This document shows, in pieces, positions 39,673 to 51,659 of a stretch of DNA of 64,000 bases. Numbering within the stretch: position 1 is the stretch's first letter; every line of letters begins with the position of its first letter. Made by a program: the position numbers and the translations under genes. The DNA comes from Anoplopoma fimbria (taxonomy: Eukaryota; Chordata; Actinopteri; Perciformes; Anoplopomatidae). A model generated the notes under the pieces. The model had not been told where the DNA came from. It was given only the letters and a program-made list of their open reading frames with translations, and did not search any database. The DNA lies in assembly GCF_027596085.1 (NCBI RefSeq), contig NC_072450.1:29181248-29245247 (forward strand), given 5' to 3'.

Positions 39673-41301
39673 CCCTCCTATTATCTTTGGGGTCAATTTG
39701 ACCCCATTCAATGTTTAACGTCTCTTTTTGCTTCATATTTAATGACTTTTCCTAATTTAATGGGGACAACTGGGTAAACATAAAATTAACATGATGATAT
39801 GTTTTCAATGTCCTGTACACTTGCTGTATGCATCGGTGTTCTTTGGGGTCAATTGGACCCCAGGCTGTTTTAGCTGTATAAAACATATACGAAATATCAA
39901 CATTTTACACACATTTGTTTTGGTTGTTTTGGATGATATTAAGGTCACTATAACATGCAGTTTTATAATCTTCAAAAAGCTTTAGGGCCCTAACCTAACA
40001 TAACCATAACTGTAGTAGTGCGAGAACCACTGATAGTTCACACAACATAGGGGTGGAGCAAACATATAAAAGCTTGCACAGCAGCCTTCTCTCTCAACTG
40101 AAAATGACTTCTAAGGAAAGGTTTTCTGTCAATGAGGTGTTGTCACATCTCTTTGGCCATGAAAGTGACATAGAGGAGAATGTGTCTGAGACCGAGGATG
40201 ATGTTGAGGAGGACGCTGATTATGAGGCATCCTCCTCTGATGAGAATGAGACCCTCAGTGTTGACCCTCCTGTTGTCTCTCAACCACCAGCAAACAAACT
40301 ACCTTCTACAAATGGAAAGTTATTATGGTCTCCCCACTAGAACAACAGGGTAGACTTAGTGCTGCTAATGTCATCAAAATGGTTCCAGGCCCCACCAGAT
40401 ACGCTGTCAGCCATGTCCAAGACAAGCAAGCATTTGAGCTCTTCATAACACCATCAATCGAAAAGGATATACTTGAGATGACAAATTTAGAGGGGAGGCG
40501 CGTGTATGGGGACAGTTGGAAAGACTTGGATGTGACCCACTTGCAAGCCTACATTGGGTTGCTCATTTTGGCAGGAGTGGATAGGTCAAAAGGCAAAGCA
40601 ACAGCAAGCATTTGGGCTGCTGACACTGGAAGGGCAATATTTCCAGCCACCATGTCTCTAAACACATTCCATGTTTTCTCCCGTGTCATACGCTTTGATG
40701 ACAGAGAAACAAGGCAGGGCCGACGACAAACTCGCAGCAATACGGGATGTATGGGAAAAGTGGGTTCAGCGATTACCCTTTCTTTACAATTCCAGCCCCC
40801 ACGTGACTGTGGATGAATGTCTGGTTGCATTTCGTGGGCGCTGTCCCTTCAGACAATACATGCCGAGCAAACCAGCCAAATACGGTATCAAAATCTAATT
40901 GACCCCGAACATAATACATGTTACTATTCTTGATAACAGAAATAGTTTTTCATTCCAAATGTTATAGATAACAAAAATATGTACTTAGAAATAATATAAA
41001 GTCATAAAAGCACCAAAAATATATCTCTTTCCAATTTTAGGTCAATCAGTGAGATTTTATGGTGATCTGCATATTTTTCCATAGTCGCGTAACAGGTATT
41101 CTGGATGTATAAAGGGGGTGGGTGTGGGGGGTTGTTTTATTTTAAGGGCTATTTAGGTAGTCAACAAGCTAACATAAAGTTCCTGACGCATAAACTTGGG
41201 TAACAATTTTAATAATAATCATTTTCTGGAGGTTTGAATTGCTGGGGTCAAATTGACCCCAAGGATAAAAGGTGTTAGTAAATTTGAAGGTAACAGGAGG
41301 G
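39673..41301 (+). mobile_element. piggyBac-type transposon, internally deleted
   Basis: A 1,629-bp element bounded by TTAA on both sides (39669-39672, 41302-41305), the piggyBac target site. Its termini are inverted: CCCTCCTATTATCTT at 39673 matches the reverse complement of AAGGTAACAGGAGGG at 41287-41301 with two mismatches. A 17-bp near-perfect palindrome, GGGGTCAATTTGACCCC, lies just inside each end (39689-39705, and its complement-oriented copy 41244-41260); a variant lies at 39845-39861. The interior encodes only the first part of a transposase, which stops at 40896-40898. The element is thus a deletion derivative and non-autonomous. Confidence 0.92.
40104..40898 (+). pseudogene. piggyBac transposase, N-terminal part, frameshifted
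   Basis: Transposase of the surrounding piggyBac. The likely start is the ATG at 40104 (MTSKERFSVNEVLSHLFG), although the frame stays open upstream to 40053. A TATA-like TATAAAAG lies at 40075-40082. An acidic N-terminus (ENVSETEDDVEEDADYEASS) is followed by the family's GRLSAANVIKMVPGPTRY segment and a FITPSIEKDI core. It ends in VTVDECLVAFRGRC, whose Asp codon at 40812-40814 is expected to be the first of the three catalytic Asp residues, then PSKPAKYGIKI. Two frame changes are visible, near 40320-40335 and near 40715-40725. After KYGIKI a stop follows at once; the second and third Asp and the Cys-rich C-terminus are absent. It cannot make a working transposase. Confidence 0.9.
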
Positions 41302-41399
41302 TTAAACTTCTGTCAGACATTATTACAAAACCTCGATGCGGTACCTGTTTTCAAAGCCATAGGACTTTAGTTAAAGTCTATTGCATGGTCTAAAGTGCA

Positions 41400-41640
41400 T
41401 GGCATAACTGCATTTAGGGCGTGTCCAACTCCACTTTTCCTAGTTAAACGCCGGATAATCTTGGTGCAAAGTTTGGTGCCATGGACTCTTAATTAAATCA
41501 CGGGTGTGTTTTGGGCACAAAATTAATTAAACCAATCAGAATGTCATCTCCTAATGCCTTTAAAAGCCAGCTGTGCCTGCAACTGGTCCAGGGGATTCAG
41601 AGTATTGGAGGAAAGAGTGGCTTTCTGCAGTGGAAATGTG
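41400..41640 (+). repeat. Probable interspersed repeat (GCGTGTCCAACTCC type)
   Basis: Landmarks GGGCGTGTCCAACTCCAC, CGGGTGTGTTTTGGGCAC, TAAACCAATCAGAATGTCATC and CCTTTAAAAGCCAGCTGTG occur in an order that I recognise from a widespread fish DNA repeat. The single copy and lack of visible ends keep the call tentative. A promoter-like CCAAT-TTTAAAAG arrangement is part of the repeat. Confidence 0.4.
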
Positions 41641-44494
41641 GACGTGAAAGTGGATGAAGAAGAATATTTTGGAAATTTTGGTAAGGATAGAATCTATCAG
41701 TTTTTTTTTTTAACGTTTTGGCTTTTGGTCATTTGAAAATTTCATGTCAATAGCACCTTTGGAAATATATTTACTGAGAAAAATGACGACGTGTTCAATA
41801 CTTATTTTACCCGCTGTATGTCCTTTGTGTCTTTGCAGTCATTAGCTACCATTTCAGTGTTTGTTCATAGTTTTTTTCTTTTTCTCTCACTGGGCTCATA
41901 TCAATAGTCCATGTCAAAAAAAAAGATTCTCATGTAATTACTGGTTCCTGCTCAGACGTACGAACACAAACCTTTGCTTGCTTGTAACAAAGAATTTATC
42001 TCCACCTTGCCGCCGCCCCCCCCCCCCCCAAACCAGGCCAACGGGCAAACAATTTTTGTTCCTCTGCCATGTCAGCCTTTCAGTATCAGTGTGTGTCTGT
42101 CTCATACACATAGACACTCATACGGTGCAGCTTAAAAATTGATGCGCTCTCACTGAAACAAACTGTGATAAACTGAGCTAGAAGACAATTGAATCGAAAC
42201 AACAATTTCTGAATACGTTTCATTTACAGTTTCACATAAAACGGTCGATAACGGTCCTGCTGTTTAATATAAATAGTGTTGAAGTCCACCTGTTGAAATC
42301 ATAGACTCAGTAAATAGCAGATTGTTTTTGTGGGTTTGCAGATTTCTAAAGGTTAACACTAAAGGTTATCACACTCTCACAAATGCAATACCCATTGTTT
42401 CTCTGTTGGTCATATGATGATTAGCTGCTGCAATACAATACAATAGCTGGTTCCATTTTGGATCCAATTCCAGGTTGGCAAAATAAACAGATGTGCTAAT
42501 CTCAGATGCCAATGAATCTTTTATTCTGCTCTGATCTTCTGTTTAAATTATTGTTAATAGTAATACTCCCCCCAAAAATGACTTACATATTGATTTAGGC
42601 CCTGATCAGACTGTTATGATGACAAGCCTGGGGTGGCTTGCTATAATATCATATGAGCCCTGGCATTATGCAAGAGGGCCCTGAACGCCTCCATACTTTT
42701 GAAAGTCCTTCTTTGCATTTCACAAAATATTTTATTTAAACCCAGAATGTGATGTGGCACTTCAATGTACTAAGTGGCTTTTGCTTTGACGGATAATATT
42801 ATTGTATTCAATTTAAGCATACAATAATATGAGTCAAATTTTCTTCTCTGTACTGGTATTTTACTGGCACTGTTGAGCCAGCCTTGGTAAAGAAGAGCAA
42901 AGCAGTGTAGTGTGCAGTGAAGAAAAGAATCTTAGCCAGTACCCATCCATTAGAATATCGATTGGATTTGCCCCAATATAGATCCTTACGACTGGCTAGG
43001 GACATCTCTATAAAACATTGATCATGCTTTAATTGCTAAACGTGGATATTCTGGGGAAACCAAATGAAATAAGACGCAAGTAAACATTTTTCATACATTC
43101 AGCATAAACAGTTTGCAACTTGGTCTCCCCATCAAGTTGACACAAATCATAATCAAGGTAGTGTTGTGCTTCTCTATAATCAAATTAGCACTACACTTTA
43201 CAAACATAATGATAAACATGGTTTCTGAGAGCAAGAAGCCCAAGAGAAAAATGGTTTGCAAGGTCACCGTGCCTCCCCTGTTAAAAAGTGTCATTCAATC
43301 TCTCATATCTTTGTTATCTCATGTTGTAGCTGCAACTATTGGAGTTACAGTTTAATGCAACTTTAGTTAATTACAAATGTTGAAAGCTGAGCCGAAATCT
43401 ACTTAACTCTAAATCAATTCATTAATTTTGGTCTTTGCGATGGCAATTATCAGTTGACATGAAAATAATAGTACAGTCTTTTAGAACTAATCACTTGTTG
43501 TTTTTTTTCACCAAGTGTTTCTGCACTTGGTCTAAACTTCACCTGCCAGTTAATTGGAGATGAAGCTAATGAGGAAGTGCTGTATTCATTAGGGTGACCT
43601 GTAAGGCCTTTGGTGTTTTGTTAGAGGTTGCGTTTAAGTTTGATTGTCAGTGGTAGGACCCAAGGAAGGGAGACAGAGCTGTACTTCGGATTATTATTGT
43701 CTTTCTAATGTAAAGTTATGTATGATTTTGTCAACGCTTGAATGATTGGTACACTATTATCAAAACATTCGCTATTATTGCCAGTTTCCCTCGGCAATAA
43801 TTACTTCTCGCAAATACCAGCTTTTTTGAATATCAAATGAAACACGAGAGCGGAGGGAAAAAAACAACCATTAGGTATGGAGAGGGAGAGAGAGAAGGAT
43901 GGAGAGAGGCGGGGGGAAAGAGGCATGTGGAGGGTTTTGGTTTGATGGAGGTGGTAAAAGAAAAAGAAGAAAAAATAAAAGGAGGCAGTTTCAGTGAGAG
44001 AGATTGCACTGTGAGAAGAAGACGGGTTTACCAAGCCAATAGAGCGGAGGAGGGGGGGGAAAAAAAACGACTCTCTGAAGCTGCAATAAGCTCTTTCTTC
44101 ATCACTCAGCAGTGGATTTCTGCAACTGTTGCTAGCCTGTATAAGTGCTGTGGGTAATAATGGAGCTGAATGAGTCAGCTCAACCTTTCATGTGCACACC
44201 CTGCCGTAGTGTAGCTATCAGGTGGAATGTTTCTGAGAGCTTTATTTATCCAGGTAATTGTTGGTATTGTTTCAAGCAAAACTTTCTTTCACTTTCATTC
44301 AGTTCACCCGTATCCACGCCTGCATGATACCCAGCCAACATATCTTCATACAATGGTTAGTATGATATCTTAAGAAAAGTTACTACTTATTTCTTCGTGT
44401 GCTTTCCTACGAAAGTCATCGAGACGAGCCAATTTCTGCCTGTTACATGCATGCGGTCCTTTCACAATAAATGTCTGTCTGCGCAGGGAACTAC
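41641..44494. other. Intergenic; low-complexity patches
   Basis: No supported gene. A C14 run lies at about 42016-42029. A purine-rich stretch at 43845-44080 on the plus strand creates a Glu/Arg/Lys-rich frame that I regard as compositional. Confidence 0.45.
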
Positions 44495-44782
44495 TGTTGT
44501 TCGGTTCAGTTAGTTAGTTCTCCATTCAGAGGATCGGTGGTTCGATACCCGGCTTCGATGTGTCCTTGGGCAAGACACTTAACCCCAAGTTGCTCCTGAA
44601 GGCTTGCCATCGGTGTGGACTGGATGTTGCATGAATGTTAGTTAGAGTCTGATGGTGGCACCTTGCATGGTAGCCTGTCATCAGTGTGTGAATGGGTGAA
44701 TGATATGTAATATACTACTGACTGTAAGTCGCTTTGGATAAAAGCGTCTGCTAAATGACTGTAATGTAATGTAATGTAATGT
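44495..44782 (+). mobile_element. tRNA-derived SINE with UnaL2-type tail
   Basis: The head carries a good RNA polymerase III B box (GGTTCGATACC, 44539-44549); the A box is decayed. A central conserved segment typical of fish SINEs follows (GTGTCCTTGGGCAAGACACT, 44560-44580). The 3' end (GTAAGTCGCTTTGGATAAAA, then GCGTCTGCTAAATG) forms the hairpin CGCTTT-GGATA-AAAGCG (44730-44746). This is the stem-loop known from eel UnaL2/UnaSINE1 that recruits the partner LINE's reverse transcriptase. It ends in four TGTAA-type units, the expected UnaL2 tail. It would have been transcribed by Pol III and mobilised by an L2 LINE. Confidence 0.85.
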
Positions 44783-44811
44783 ACTCAAGTTACGTGTCAA
44801 ATAAATCAATG

Positions 44812-44870
44812 TGACTTCCCGCTTCGCATGGGGAACGAACAGCGGACTCGTCGGCCATCCACCACCATTT
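44812..44870 (-). repeat. Composite repeat module B, reverse
   Basis: TGACTTCCCGCTTCGCATGG, GGAACGAACAGCGGACTC is the reverse complement of the module B pattern (CCGCTGTTCGTT...CATG-G-GAA). It sits just after the SINE tail. Confidence 0.4.
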
Positions 44871-45489
44871 ATATGCGTATGAATGCAGAATCTGTTTGCG
44901 TACATCATGTCTTTAATAACTCTTCTACACCTACTCATGACTGATATTATTAACATTGTGGGGCAGCATAACTGATATTTTTCTTATTTACATATGCAGG
45001 TGGCTCAAAGCCCGGAGTGTCATTTTCTGTATGCAGGTTTTCATTCAAAAAGTCCAGTATCTTCAACGGTCTTACTTTGCTTATTTACAGGTGGCGTATG
45101 TCTATGTGTTAGTCATGTGATGGACTGCCGCTGTGCATCCCTGCCTTTTGTCATATACAACACAGAATATCCTTACTTGTAACACTGCATGCTATTGTTA
45201 AAAAAAGCGACATTAGTGCATGAAGGAGTGAAAAAAAACTGACAGGCTCCAGCTTCCCCTTAATGAAGTTAGAAAATGTATGGAGTGGCATTTCCGTTAT
45301 CCAGTGTTGAGCTATTTTTTTCCATTTGATTTAATTACTTTTTAATTAAACCATCGACTAATTAAACGATAAATATTCTCAGTAACAATCTGTTTTTTGC
45401 GAAGCCAATGACAGTGCCTCCTGTGAAAACAATGTCTACATTGTCTATAACACTTGTTCCCCACACACCACGCTGACACCAGCAATCCA
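44871..45489. other. Intergenic, nothing recognised
   Basis: AT-rich sequence without supported features. Confidence 0.45.
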
Positions 45490-45808
45490 TTCATTGAAGA
45501 ATGCAAAAAAGAAAGTCCCGCAGGTCTTTCATCTTAATCGGTCAGATCCCCCCCCCCCCCCCCCCCCCCGATCACTCAATCCCCACCGTCCCGTGTTGCC
45601 GGACTTCCTTGATTCCGTTAGCGACAGCTGCTACCCCACACACGCGCTTTATCTCCCGCTATGTATTCTCCTCGTCTCTAGAGAGCATCGTTCTGTCACT
45701 TCCTTCCTGCCAGTCGGTCCTTTTTCATCTCCTCCGCTCACATCTGTTTTCACCACGCTCGCTCACTGTCTCGTTTTTCCTTCATCGCATCTCTGGCTTT
45801 CATCTTTG

Positions 45809-45843
<35 letters not shown>

Positions 45844-46165
45844 ATCGGGTCATTGGTCTTTATGGCTCTCACCTTGCTCTCTGCCGAGCTCTCTTCTTTC
45901 CAAAACCCCTCCATCTCTCTTCCTTCCCCTCGCTTGACCTCTCTTATCTCTTTTTTCTGCCTCGGGTCCGTTAAAAGAATATCAAAAAGTCGTTGTCGCC
46001 CGCCGTTTCTCTTTCTATCTCTGTCTGGCCTGCGTGTCATCCCCCGTTCCTCTCTGTCTACGTCTCCCCCTGCCCTACAGATCATCCAGTTGGGCCGCCT
46101 GCCAGGTTCTACTAAACCTTTGCCAGCCAGGTGGCACTCATAGATAAAGAAGCCGTGCTGTGTAT

Positions 46166-46222
<57 letters not shown>

Positions 46223-46651
46223 TGAGTGTGTCTGCACTTTTAGGTCTACTTGTTTACGTGTGTGTCTCTGCGTGCAGGTGTTTGCATTCGTGAGTGTGCG
46301 AGCGTGAGAGAGGGAGGGAGGGAAAACACAGTGAGAGATTTTTGATTCCACTGCATTTCTCTCCTGGAGGCATTTGCTACCTTCTTTCCAATCTCTCTGT
46401 TTATCAAGCTAAGATGCTCAGCGCGAGGCTGCTGAGGCAAACTAGATAACCCTCCCCAAACACACACGCACAAATGCACACGTACACACTTCCCCCCCCA
46501 CCCCTCCATCCTCCAAGCATCCCTCTCAACAAGCGCAATAATAAACAGAAAAAGCGCACCCACACAAAAAAAACACAAACACCCATGCCTCTTCACCTAC
46601 ACCCCCCTCCTCCCCTCTGACGCCCCGTTGAGCGTGGTGCTATCCTGAGGC

Positions 46652-46685
<34 letters not shown>

Positions 46686-46700
46686 GGGGGGGCATAATAA
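45490..46700. repeat. Cluster of low-complexity tracts
   Basis: A 1.2-kb block unusually rich in pyrimidines on the plus strand. It holds a C22 homopolymer (45548-45569), a (CT)15 array (45812-45841), a CT-rich stretch to 46080, a (GT)26 array (46168-46220), a (GGGA)n run (46309-46321) and a (GT)15-G9 junction (46653-46692). Ser/Pro/Leu-rich or Arg/Glu-rich frames on the two strands come from this composition. A weak exon-like segment at 46081-46130 is described as a finding. Confidence 0.85.
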
Positions 46701-48774
46701 CAGACTCCATCACCAGACATCCACCCTCCCCTCTCGCTTGTCATTCAAACGCCGTCTACCAGAGGACTTAACGTTTTCACTCGGAGAGACTCCTCACACT
46801 TCTCAGCTGCCAAATTGGGTTTGCGCCTCTGCTTTTTTTTGCGAAAGCGAAGCAGCTGCCAAATTCTGCAGAGTTGGCTCACAGCCAAACAGAAAGCAAA
46901 AAAAAAAGCCACGATGTTTTCAAAAGACGCACAGTTTTGAGTGATTCAAGGGAAGGAGCGTCTGCAGATGGGTTGGAGAAGAATTGCTGTGTGTCTTTAT
47001 GTCTGAAGACTTGTCAGCGTGTTGATTTTGGACTGAAAGAACAATTGCAGCAATGGTCGTCTGAATGAGACTTTTTCCAGTAAGAGATTGGACATGAAAT
47101 GGGTCCTAACAATTTTCTGATTAACTAGCATTGTCTGTAAGCGTGCGCTTGTCAGTTTTCTGACAGGGAGAAATCATGAAAGTCTAGGAAATTAAATTCG
47201 AAACTATTTTGACTTCTATCTGGCAATTATCTCAAAATGTGTTGATGTGTTTTAGAAATGCCCGTCAGAGTAATAAAAGAAAGGGGAATAGCATGTAGAT
47301 TAGTAGGTGGTATAATGCAGAGAGATATCTTGAAGAAGCAAATATTATTGCATTCAGGTCCGATTTGGCTTAATGCTAATTTAATTTCCTAATTTTGGAT
47401 TCTGGATGGGACTGTATCTCCCTCATCTACAACCAAACAAACTGGCCAAAGCACACTGAAGCCACCAGAAAGCACTGAAAACAATTATGAACCCCAGCAC
47501 CGACTTATCACACAGCGATCAGTCCATTTTTCCGTATGCGTGTGCGCTTGTCAGAACGTTCTGTGCTTCTAGTTTTAGCACATGTTTTTGCTTTTGGGCA
47601 TGCTAATAATTGCAATAATAATGTGCTACACATTTTCCTGAAAAATATTTGATTAGTGTAATACGGATCTACTCATCATACGCTATATTGCCAAAGGTAT
47701 GTGGAAAAGTCTGTTCACAAAAACAGGAATGCTTCTATTTATAGAGTGCTTCACAAGAGATTTAAAAAGTCTTTAAATCACAAAGTTCAATCAGTAAAAA
47801 AGAACCAGAAAAGCACAGAATATAAAAAAGAGTGAAGAAAAGGAGTTTGAATTTAATGTGTTGTGGAAAAGGAGGCTGTGGAGGTTTTTCTAGGAGTGGT
47901 GTGGTCATGAAACCTTTGAATGAGATGTTTTCTTGTTTTCTGTTTTTAGACCTCTTTGTTCCAGTTAAGAAAATCGTAAAGCGGAGGCATACCATTGTAG
48001 TTTAGACTTTAGATTTGTTTGCTTCTGACTTTAAGAGTTTGTGGAGATGCCATGTGAAGCCAAGTCAACAGAAAAAAAGCAAGTTAACAGGCAGATTTAA
48101 CCGGCTGATTAAAGTGTTACACATGAAAAGTGACTGACTGATGATCAATGTTGGAAGGTCTGAGGTTTCCTTCGTTATCTGGGAAACTCTGCTGAAGAAA
48201 ACCTGGAGCATTACTTTTACCAGCAACAACAATAACAACACACATTTCCTTTTTTTTGTTATCGAGCGTTAGAAAGATCTGTCAATCAGTTCCGGTCTTT
48301 TAAGCACAGAATAAAATGAATTCTCATGATTCTGATTGTAATTTTATGGGGTAAATCTGGACACACTCAAACACAGATTCACATGCAGACTACTGTATGT
48401 GACAGTTGCACTGACGCCACCTGTGCCTGTGGGCAAAGTGTGCACGAGTCAGAATCAGTGTGTTGATGTTCCCCCTCGCTCTATCCCACAAGCAAGTTGA
48501 GTTCAGCTTTAACAATAGCATATCTTCTTCTTGCCATAGCTTCAAATCTGTCAGGGTTTTTGGGGTTTTTTTGTTACCACAAACAGCCAAAGGAGGAGCT
48601 CCCTGACTGACTCCAGCACTGAACACAGACTGCATGTGAGTATGAAGTGTGTCTATCTGCTTGTTTGTTATCTTTGTGTGTGACAGCTCAGACTGATTTC
48701 CAGACATACCAGGAACTGAAGCGGTTTCTCTTACTATATGTATATAAGTTGGGTAAAACACAACTTTTATGGTT
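46701..48774. other. Intergenic, nothing firm
   Basis: No supported gene. At 47681-47705 CGCTATATTGCCAAAGGTAT resembles one end of a common fish Tc1 family, but no matching second end was found. The 46700-47090 stretch is more GC-balanced and could be an untranslated exon; there is no direct support. Confidence 0.35.
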
Positions 48775-49010
48775 TATTTTACTCTAAACGGGACCATCAT
48801 TTGCGAGATGAACATGAGTTTGTATTGATGAAGACTTGAGACTAGCACTTGAGACCATAAATTTCACTATACAATGTTTACTGGGGTAATAAATCAAGTG
48901 AGTAGTAGAGTCATTTCCCCATTGACTTCCATTCAATCTGACAACCTTTAACAACCTGAGGAGTCGCCACCTATCAATGGGATTCATTAAGTGACCTGGA
49001 CAGTTTGCAG
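48775..49010 (+). repeat. Interspersed repeat 'family A', partial copy
   Basis: Same orientation as the copy at 23451, latter half only: TACTCTAAACGGGACCATCA, TGTATTGATGAAGACTTGAG, TTGAGACCATAAATTTCAC, TTTACTGGGGTAATAAATC, GAGTCGCCACCTATC. It supports the family boundaries near GAGTCGCC. Confidence 0.65.
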
Positions 49011-50454
49011 TTGCCAATAGCAAAAGGAAAGCGGCACACTTCCACAGAGGCAAAAGCACAAGTGTGAATTGTAGAACTACAGACGGAAGAATTCCATTCA
49101 GCTGCTTCAGTTTTACAGCCCGGGTATTTTTGCACGCTGGCTCACTTTCATGACTTATTGGGACACTCAATTAGAACGTCATCATTGTTTATGTTCTTCT
49201 TTAACACCTGCTTTTCAAAATGTTGATGAAAGGTTTGCTGTGAAAACATCTGAACTAAACAAAGTTTACTTGAGGAGAAACAAAAAGAGTAAATAATCAG
49301 TGCAAAAAAATATGCCGTATTGGTGAATGTTGGTGCCAATGTAGATATTTACTTTACTGACATCTATAGGAGTGAGGCAATCATCAGAAGCTCTTACTGC
49401 ATATCCGTCTAACTATCGTTCTGAATCTATTTTATCCATTTCATAAGATAAAATAGGGATGTTTCATTGGATCAAACTGTGTAAATGTGTAAAGTATCCC
49501 ATTTGTTAGTTGTCTATGGTTTCAACCATGATTCCCAAAATTTGTTCTGTAAAATGCCATTCAACTGGACATTTTTTTTTCTGTATTGAGATAAAACATC
49601 TTGTGCAAGCTCCTATAAATGCTGATGTGTATGTGTGTGCACAGCAGTTAATGTGAGCCGACAGGCTAAAAACAAACTATATGAATAAAACATGGAAGAT
49701 ATTCTTTTCATCTTCGCTCTGCTTTTCTAATGCTCATTACCTTGGCTGCAGTCTCTTTCTGTGTCTGGTTTTTTTCTCTTTCTCTCTCTCTCTCTCGCTC
49801 TCACTCCCCTATATATCTTTGTTGCTCCCTCTGTTTTTGCTCCTATCTTCTCTTCAGTCATACTAGGCCCAAGGGCACAACCTTGAAACCTTGGCAAAAT
49901 GTAGCACCTTCATTAGAAAGTTTTTGACGACAAAAAATATGACTTTAAAACTAGTTATTAGTTAGGTATTGTTCCTGAATCTGTTTAATCTTTTATTTAT
50001 TTAAAATAGTGACAGTTTAATGGGATATTTTTTGAGCGTAAAAATATTTTTAATATCCTCAGAGCAAAAGATAAAACGATTAAATTGGGACAAATTTGGG
50101 TTTATTTTCTTATTTTCCCTTTAGCTTTCATGATTAGATAAATAAATAAACTGGAAAGCACTCAGAGAGCACATACCTGGGTAGGGGTTACACAATTCTC
50201 TGACTCTGTTGTTTTGTTTTGTTGGAAAATGTTTAGCTTTTAATTTCCATCTGGTTCTGCATAAAAACGCTCATAGTAATACAACGATGCTGGGTGTCAG
50301 AGAACACCTGGGACGGATAATGAAAATGGGACTGAGGAGGTGTGGCCATTCTCTAACTTCTGCAACATCTGCAAGTATCATTCAAAAATGTGTATGTTAT
50401 TGTAAAAAACAATATTATGGCATGGGATATCATAAAAGGTGGATAGAGTAAATG
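49011..50454. other. Intergenic, nothing firm
   Basis: A (CT)n stretch at about 49777-49802 is the only simple feature. No supported gene. Confidence 0.45.
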
Positions 50455-50590
50455 ATTTAAAACCAAGTAAAAGTACTGCTTCTTTAAATGGATTTTACTC
50501 AAGTAAAAGCAAGTGTGTAAAAATGTACTTAAATGAAAGTAAAAAGTACATCAGCTAAAATGTACTCTGATTAGAAGTTACTGTGTTACA
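50455..50590. repeat. Interspersed repeat of AAGTAAAAGTAC type
   Basis: AAGTAAAAGTACTGCTTC, TTTACTCAAGTAAAAGCAAG, AATGTACTTAAATGAAAG and AAAAAGTACATCAGC recur in a pattern that I recognise from a common fish repeat. It is related in wording to the block at 3790-4005, read from the opposite side. Confidence 0.45.
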
Positions 50591-51659
50591 TTTTTAAAAG
50601 GGAAAGGGACATTTATTGTCCAAATCAACTTTCAAAATTCCATTTCTATAGATGTCACTTTGCAGCCAGAGCAGACAGCTGATTATAAACCACCCTGCTT
50701 TGTTTTGCCTGACAGGAATTTACTCGAAAAAGACAAAACTCAAAAACAAAATAACAAATCGACAATGACTAACAAGACTATGGACGTTGCGGCGTGTGTA
50801 ACAAGCAACATTAAGCTACTTATAGAATCAACAGCAGAATAAAACATCACCGAAGCATACATCACAGTGGTCTATATAAACAATATACAATATAAACTCA
50901 ATAGCCACAAAAAACACACCATTTTTCGACACCTTAAAACACACATGGAACGTTACTAGATAATGAAGTGGTTTCATCTGGAGAGTTGGTCTTTGTACTC
51001 ATCTGTGTGAACATCACTCTGAGTCTTGTGCATTACAAAGTCCTCCACTATCTAGTTCCAGGTTTGACTTTTCTGTTTGTTCATTCTCAAAGAATCACTA
51101 AGCCTCTATTCCCCAGTATGACCAGTCCACTCAGCCTCTCTGTCCTACTGTGTTCCTCAGTTTTCAAACCATAGTAGTAGAATAGGAGTAGAACGGACAA
51201 TAAACTGTCTTCCATGGTCATTTTGACTATCACAAAAGGAAATGAACTACAAGTTCTTATCGTGCCAACGCACAGCAAGCCAACAGCCCGCTGATTAAAG
51301 CATGGCTGAATGAGAAGGCTAGCTAGCTAGCTGTTGACTACTCACCGCGGTAATCTAACCATGCTTTAGTGCTACACTGGTTACAGAAAATAGGCCGAAC
51401 AAAGTTGTCACTTGTCAAGGAGAAGGTTGGGATGGGGGAGCTATGGTAGCAAACAGTGTTTACTCAAGCATACCTGCAGACTAACAGTTAGAAGTGTCAT
51501 GTAATAATGGTCACTCTGTCCACCTGCATTAATATTGTAAGATATTTCTAGAAAGCCGATGCCAGCATGGCTGTAAATGAGCCCATGATACTGAAGTATG
51601 AACAGCTGATGACTTCAGTGCTCTGTCTGAACGAAATGTGAGTTATGAATCACAAAGAT
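50591..51659. other. Intergenic, nothing recognised
   Basis: No supported gene. A short GCTA tandem (about 51319-51332) is present. Confidence 0.45.

Noticed and set aside
43801..44157. Glu/Arg/Lys-rich frame
   Set aside because: Purine-rich low-complexity DNA; no domain or splice support.
45494..45937. 147-codon Pro/Ser-rich frame
   Set aside because: It is caused by C22 and CT-rich tracts.
47681..47705. Possible single end of another Tc1 family (CTATATTGCCAAAGGTAT)
   Set aside because: No inverted partner end and no TA-bounded interval was found.
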